25,329 nt of DNA. Origin: Setaria digitata. Taxonomy: Eukaryota > Nematoda > Chromadorea > Rhabditida > Setariidae. The notes beneath the pieces are model-generated. The model did no database searches. It was not told where the DNA came from and saw only the letters and a program-made list of their open reading frames with translations. The DNA lies in the NCBI GenBank assembly GCA_003640385.1, contig RCAB01000702.1, positions 1 through 25,329 on the forward strand, read 5' to 3'. The position numbers were made by a program, and so were the translations under genes. Below, piece after piece: positions 22,401 through 25,329 of this stretch (position 1 is its first letter; each line of letters opens with the position of its first letter).

Positions 22401-25304
22401 GAATGCGTCCAACTGTACTCGCTGCTTGAATCCACTTAAATAATACGGTTCAATTATATGAAATTAAACGCATCTATGAATACAATGCAACTAATTTGGA
22501 ATCGGAGACTGTAAATGTCTATGTAAATACGTGAAATGTTGGTCTTAGTTTACATTATACCATTTCGTATTGCACGTAATTATTAGAAACCTATATTTTT
22601 AAGCCAGTTCACAAACTATTTACTCTATGAACATGAACAGAGTGAATTTAATTACCCAACCACTCGGTTCTTAGTTTTCCACAAAAAGACATTCTACTTC
22701 CTATGCAGATAATTTGAATTTATCGTTTTCCCAGGGAGTAGCAGCTTTAGCGAACTAGGATACTTCGTTTGATGCTTCTGAGCTATTCATGACTCGATAT
22801 ATTTCAATAATCCAGTCGATATCCAGATTAATTTTTATCTAATTTTATTAAGTCTCCAACTGTATTCGATATATTTTCATAAATAATCTCAAAATTTACC
22901 TCACAACAGTTAATTCGACTTCTGCAGAACTTGGGTGCAATCCCAAACAAATATGCCCAAGCTGAAACATTTAAACGATTTTCCTTACTTCATGAATTAT
23001 TGGCTTAATGTTTAAAATAATTTAAACAGGACTAGAAATCACCTGTACAATTATTTCAAGCAGGCCGTCCACACATTTTGTCTCATTTGCCCAACAAACA
23101 AAGTCGGTTAGTGATGCGCGACCCAATTCATCAGTATTTATAGTTTGCATTTCTTTGCTCTAAAAGCATAATTTTTGAGGAAAAAACAAGACAAAAAAAT
23201 ATATATGAACAAACAAACAAGATAAAGTGCAGGAGGTTGCTAGCACGATTCTCGATTAATATAAAAACATTTACAAGATTCAAATGTGCATAAAGAGAAT
23301 GAATATCTTCTTTTGATAAATAACCATCGCTATCAGAGTCGAAAACTTGAGCAATGACTGAAATAATATTTGTGATTATGCTATTTATCAATAAAACTAT
23401 CTTTTCTGCAGTATCACAGAAATCTTCTTACAGTGTCAAATAGTCACTTAAGATTTTGAGTGTTTGTTTATGCAGTCATCTTGTTCATTCTGCTCAAGTG
23501 AACTTCTCCGCTAATGGAATTATCCATAATAGTATTTTAACATTTTTTAAGGTTCTAGACGCTCTCTTTCCTCCATCACTTCTGAACTTTCTAGCTGTTA
23601 TAATTCCGCATTACGATATATTGAATGGCCAACTCTACAGATCAGAATTTGAATCAGATTTTCAGAAGGAAAGTAAAAATAAAATACAAATTATGCAAAA
23701 ATGAAAAAAAAAAATTACAATTAAGACGAGCAGTATGTGGCCCACGACAAGAAGCAGAAAGACCGCAAACGAGTTCTTTAAAATCTACTAGTCCATCATC
23801 ATTTTCATCAAATGCACGAAATAATCCATCAATGAAGTTATTAGCGATAGCACCACCAATTAATGTACCGAAACCATTTCTAGTGAGTTTACATAATTTG
23901 GTATCATTAATTGAACCAAACACCTTTTCCAACTCTTCCACTTCTTGTTCATCAACTGGAATATATCAAAATAAAGAGGTTATTATGAGAATAGTACGAA
24001 AGTCACTATTGTGACGATATCAATGTGTGAAGCATCCATAAGTCAATCACAGATTTGAAACTTGCTTAGATCCATGCCTAACGATGTAAAAGTAATGATG
24101 ATATTTGCAATGATTTCAACAGATCCGAACTTCAATATTTGGATCTCTGTCCAAAATCGTGAGGTTGTTTTCAAGAAAGTGATCGGATAAAAAAAAAAAA
24201 AAAAAGAGAAGCGAAGCAAGAACAAGAAGAAAACAGCGGACTGTCCGAGCAGAACCATTGTGAAATATCACTTATAAAGCTACTGGAAATATCAAAATAA
24301 TCAAAATAGAACTTCATTGAGTCTTATATCTAAAAATAGTGATTAATTATCTGACTTCCTAGATTTAAACCCGAACTAAAAACACTCAAAAACTTACGAT
24401 GAGTAACACCTGCAAGAACTTGATAAAAGTTATAGTGGATTTCTGAATGACGAGATGTTAACTGAGGCGGTTGTTCGACCCATCGTTTCAATTCATATTC
24501 ATTGCGCAAGAATTCTAAAAAGAAAATTTCCCCAGCTTATAACCTTCAGTTGTAATAAGAAAAAAAAGAAAAAAAAACAGATATTTGAGGTAAAACGAGA
24601 ATGACACTTTGGCACTTCAGAAACTAACTCAATTGAATAACATCATATTGATAATAATGAAGAATAAAGCGAAGCAATATACCAAGTCGGGTATCCTTAT
24701 CTGCCTTCGTCAGCAGGGCAATTCCGATTACAAAATACTGAAATGACAGTTTAGACGATCCCTGACAAAATTTGACAAAAATCCCTGTACGCGTAGCACG
24801 GGGAATTCCTGGATGACAGAGAACATCGTCAAAGAATTCCTCTTCTGTAATTAGATCTCGGCCATCCCATGCCGTTTCCAAGCGCTTTAATTCATCCGAA
24901 CTCACTGAAAAACACAAGTGCTCCAATATTTTCCACATCCAAGGTGTAATTGTGGAATCAAATTCTTCAAGTATTAAATTGGATGAAATATAATGGACAG
25001 TTTATGAGAACGATCCATTAATCATATCTATACATTATTTAATAAAGAAAGTATCCGTTTGTGCTATAAAGAAGTGTAGCAGAAAAAATCTAGTAAAAGA
25101 AGTAAAAGTGAAAAATTTTAAATAAACATATAACAATTTGTATATCACATATTTCAAGGAAAACCAACTTGTTCAGACTTCCAGAACTAGAAAAAAAATC
25201 CCGCATGCTCTACTAGAAACATATACACCCACATTTCGCAAAAAGAAAACAATACGCTTATCAAAGTGAAAAAGAAATCCAGATTCTTTGCACGAAATAT
25301 GCAT
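16434..25304 (-). CDS. cyk-3: USP32/CYK-3-type ubiquitin-specific protease, 23-24 exons
   Basis: A cysteine protease that removes ubiquitin from proteins; C. elegans CYK-3 is the USP32 orthologue and acts in embryonic osmotic integrity and cytokinesis. My joined model is about 1206 residues. EF-hand loops are [12 protein letters not shown] (179-190) and [12 protein letters not shown] (215-226), within a recoverin-like N-terminal region. A DUSP-like region spans about 280-420 ([10 protein letters not shown]) and a ubiquitin-like region about 445-541. The catalytic domain starts [13 protein letters not shown] with active Cys590, then [20 protein letters not shown], zinc-ligand pairs C741/C744 and C1080/C1083, and His box SGHYVAYA (His1165) with FND at 1179-1181. 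It closes with [11 protein letters not shown]. Compared with human USP32 (about 1604 residues), the long insert before the His box and the C-terminal CVLQ tail are absent. Exons share phases throughout except at 18488-18609, described there. Confidence 0.93.
16575..16664 (-). CDS. cyk-3: cyk-3 exon 23, catalytic His box
   Basis: Acceptor CTTTTCAG, donor CAG/GTAATT. It encodes [20 protein letters not shown] followed by FNDSRC; it contains the catalytic His and the Asn/Asp partner. Confidence 0.96.
16768..16926 (-). CDS. cyk-3: cyk-3 exon 22
   Basis: Acceptor TGTTTTAG, donor GCG/GTGAGT. It encodes [19 protein letters not shown] and [10 protein letters not shown], matching IIHLKRF...RWIKSQKIVKFP. 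The several-hundred-residue insert that follows in human USP32 is missing. Confidence 0.95.
17308..17493 (-). CDS. cyk-3: cyk-3 exon 21, second zinc-ligand pair
   Basis: Acceptor ACTTAAG (unusual AAG), donor TTG/GTTTGT. It encodes [17 protein letters not shown] and [20 protein letters not shown], the USP finger closing pair and thumb strand. Confidence 0.92.
17992..18272 (-). CDS. cyk-3: cyk-3 exon 20
   Basis: Acceptor TTTTTTTCATAG, donor CTG/GTTAAA. It encodes [16 protein letters not shown] and [14 protein letters not shown], matching the cysteine-rich CAWCPWYRFCRGC and AVDWDPTALHLRYQ of USP32. Confidence 0.94.
18488..18609 (-). CDS. cyk-3: cyk-3 exon 19, with apparent frame conflict
   Basis: The first part, [12 protein letters not shown], matches LYDAVWIQVSRL in USP32 and fixes its frame. 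The strong donor GTAAGT after 18488 then leaves two bases, but exon 20 needs one. Removing one base from the A6 run (plus-strand T6 at 18545-18550) restores agreement and gives [20 protein letters not shown]. Alternatively a weaker donor GTACCA after 18519 keeps the frame with no change and gives [11 protein letters not shown]. Both options are protein-like; sequence error, a real indel or alternative donor use cannot be separated here. Confidence 0.75.
18790..18876 (-). CDS. cyk-3: cyk-3 exon 18
   Basis: Acceptor TTTGTAG, donor CCG/GTTAAT. It encodes [12 protein letters not shown], matching PSLFGMPLIVPC. Confidence 0.9.
19137..19295 (-). CDS. cyk-3: cyk-3 exon 17
   Basis: It encodes [12 protein letters not shown] and VIAAHRKM, matching FLCAFEIPVP and IIAVHRKMM; donor ATG/GTAGTT. 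The acceptor reads TAGCAG, a tandem NAGNAG site, so the first Gln may be optional. Confidence 0.9.
19447..19488. repeat. Inverted repeat in cyk-3 intron 16
   Basis: TTCCACGG (19447-19454) and CCGTGGAA (19481-19488) are perfect 8-bp arms around a 26-nt spacer. No function is apparent. Confidence 0.7.
19630..19784 (-). CDS. cyk-3: cyk-3 exon 16
   Basis: Acceptor ATTGCAG, donor ATG/GTATTT. It encodes [15 protein letters not shown], matching IKLDGTTPVRYGLRL. Confidence 0.9.
19953..20020 (-). CDS. cyk-3: cyk-3 exon 15
   Basis: Acceptor GTTTCAG, donor G/GTAGGT. It encodes [14 protein letters not shown], matching FDPFNFLSLPLPMD. Confidence 0.9.
20108..20214 (-). CDS. cyk-3: cyk-3 exon 14, first zinc-ligand pair
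   Basis: Acceptor TTCGCAG, donor CAG/GTAAAA. It encodes [20 protein letters not shown]; the CxxC is the first metal-binding pair of the USP fingers. Confidence 0.94.
20369..20542 (-). CDS. cyk-3: cyk-3 exon 13, QD box
   Basis: Acceptor TTTTGCAG, donor GAG/GTGTTC, phase 0 at both ends. It encodes [20 protein letters not shown] and [11 protein letters not shown], the second conserved USP box. Confidence 0.95.
20824..20932 (-). CDS. cyk-3: cyk-3 exon 12
   Basis: It encodes [19 protein letters not shown], matching LVQELWSGTQKNVAPLKLR; donor AGG/GTAAGG. Acceptor TTATTAG (start 20932) is preferred; TTTTTTAAG (start 20920) is also in phase and removes four residues. Confidence 0.9.
21000..21238 (-). 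CDS. cyk-3: cyk-3 exon 11, catalytic Cys box
   Basis: Acceptor TTTTTAG, donor GAG/GTTCAT. It encodes [15 protein letters not shown] and [17 protein letters not shown], the USP Cys box with the nucleophile in NTC. Confidence 0.96.
21371..21660 (-). CDS. cyk-3: cyk-3 exon 10, ubiquitin-like region
   Basis: It encodes [22 protein letters not shown] and [10 protein letters not shown], aligning with the UBL segment of USP32; donor CAG/GTTTGT. The 5' edge is uncertain because acceptors giving starts at 21660, 21642 or 21624 are all in phase and none is strong. Confidence 0.85.
21845..22121 (-). CDS. cyk-3: cyk-3 exon 9, end of DUSP region
   Basis: Acceptor CTTTAG, donor TTTG/GTTCGT. It encodes [17 protein letters not shown] and [10 protein letters not shown], matching YEMVPEPVWRALYHWYG and ELFPRYLLFL in USP32. 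Confidence 0.92.
22195..22212. repeat. (AT)9 microsatellite in cyk-3 intron 8
   Basis: A short pure AT dinucleotide run inside an intron. Confidence 0.9.
22269..22434 (-). CDS. cyk-3: cyk-3 exon 8, DUSP-like region
   Basis: Acceptor ATTTAAG (unusual AAG), donor AAG/GTATTC. It encodes [17 protein letters not shown], the Trp-rich core typical of DUSP domains. Confidence 0.88.
22900..22961 (-). CDS. cyk-3: cyk-3 exon 7
   Basis: Acceptor GTTTCAG, donor GAG/GTAAAT. It encodes [16 protein letters not shown], matching VCHIVLGLRPATPEEE of USP32. Confidence 0.9.
23043..23159 (-). CDS. cyk-3: cyk-3 exon 6
   Basis: Acceptor CTTTTAG, donor CAG/GTGATT, phase 0 at both ends. It encodes [13 protein letters not shown]; the match to USP32 is weak here but phases fit. 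Confidence 0.8.
23275..23357 (-). CDS. cyk-3: cyk-3 exon 5, second EF-hand
   Basis: Acceptor TTTCAG, donor CTT/GTAAAT. It encodes [14 protein letters not shown]; the twelfth loop position is Asp instead of the usual Glu, which may weaken or alter metal binding. Confidence 0.88.
23719..23955 (-). CDS. cyk-3: cyk-3 exon 4, first EF-hand
   Basis: Acceptor TATTCCAG, donor T/GTAATT. It encodes [17 protein letters not shown] with a canonical calcium loop (Asp at 1, Asn at 3, Asp at 5, Gly at 6, Asp at 9, Glu at 12), then [10 protein letters not shown], a signature of this family. Confidence 0.93.
24189..24205 (+). repeat. A17 homopolymer tract in cyk-3 intron 3
   Basis: An uninterrupted A run (T on the coding strand) inside the intron between exons 3 and 4. 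Confidence 0.85.
24398..24514 (-). CDS. cyk-3: cyk-3 exon 3
   Basis: Acceptor TTTTTAG, donor C/GTAAGT. It encodes [10 protein letters not shown], almost identical to the FYQTLAGVTH segment of USP32. Confidence 0.9.
24683..24904 (-). CDS. cyk-3: cyk-3 exon 2, N-terminal EF-hand-like region
   Basis: Acceptor TTTTTCAG, donor CTTG/GTATAT. It encodes [12 protein letters not shown] and [16 protein letters not shown], matching the ELKRL and VGLVLLTRGKDE segments of USP32. Confidence 0.9.
25256..25304 (-). CDS. cyk-3: cyk-3 candidate first coding exon
   Basis: 49 nt encoding [16 protein letters not shown] plus one base, donor C/GTATTG, in phase with the next exon (codon CTG). KESGFL faintly resembles the KES..GFL near the N-terminus of USP32, but the Met-Gly myristoylation start of USP32 is missing. 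An alternative is an unspliced start at ATG 24938 or an exon beyond the window. Confidence 0.4.
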
Positions 25305-25329
25305 TTAAATTTATACTGAAAAAAAAAAA
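25305..25329 (-). promoter_or_regulatory. cyk-3: Candidate trans-splice acceptor at the 5' end of cyk-3
   Basis: On the minus strand at least 11 T are followed by CAG (AG at 25317-25316), then 11 nt of leader and an ATG. Two in-frame TAA codons lie in the leader, so the ATG must be the start if this exon codes. A very short leader after a strong acceptor is typical of SL1 trans-splicing in nematodes. The T-run reaches the window edge, so an ordinary upstream intron is equally possible. Confidence 0.4.

Noticed and set aside
24905..24938. Alternative cyk-3 start [10 protein letters not shown] continuous with exon 2
   Set aside because: It runs through a good acceptor (TGTTTTTCAG), and homology begins only after it; kept as a fallback only.

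Overview
The window looks like nuclear DNA of a nematode, most likely a filarial or other clade III spirurid. It is very AT-rich, introns are long and T-rich on the coding strand, exons are small and somewhat richer in GC, splice sites are GT..AG, and the two best-preserved proteins resemble the nematode forms of PAL-1/caudal and CYK-3/USP32. Species assignment is inference. There are no bacterial-type operons, no CRISPR array, no transposon that I can recognise, and no convincing tRNA or rRNA.

Layout on the plus strand. Positions 485-691 hold the last coding exon of an ARF/ARL small GTPase, most like ARL6/BBS3, whose earlier exons lie off the left edge. After about 2 kb of AT-rich spacer with a 73-bp two-copy repeat, a possible unrecognised three-exon small gene lies at 2696-3104. 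A further 2 kb of gene-free DNA leads to a very long uninterrupted TTA trinucleotide array (perfect over 5165-5670). About 430 bp beyond it begins the caudal-family homeobox gene pal-1, which I reconstruct as five exons at 6100-13083 (279 residues, homeodomain 214-273), including an 18-nt microexon and a 3-kb intron that splits a codon inside the homeobox.

Layout on the minus strand. After about 3.3 kb of intergenic DNA, nearly the whole right half (16434 to about 25304) is one convergent gene of 23-24 short exons: a USP32/CYK-3-type ubiquitin-specific protease. Domains in order are EF-hands, DUSP, ubiquitin-like domain, and a USP catalytic core with Cys box, two CxxC zinc ligands and His box. 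The reading frame joins across the assigned introns except at one exon (18488-18609), where either an extra A in an A6 run or an unusual upstream donor must be invoked. A poly-T/CAG acceptor 11 nt before a candidate start codon at the right edge suggests the gene begins there, perhaps by spliced-leader trans-splicing.

The genes are functionally unrelated as far as known: ciliary GTPase, posterior patterning factor, deubiquitinase. I found no new multi-gene system. The items most worth a second look are the TTA array upstream of pal-1, the cyk-3 frame conflict, the pal-1 microexon and 3'UTR hairpin, and the small orphan gene.
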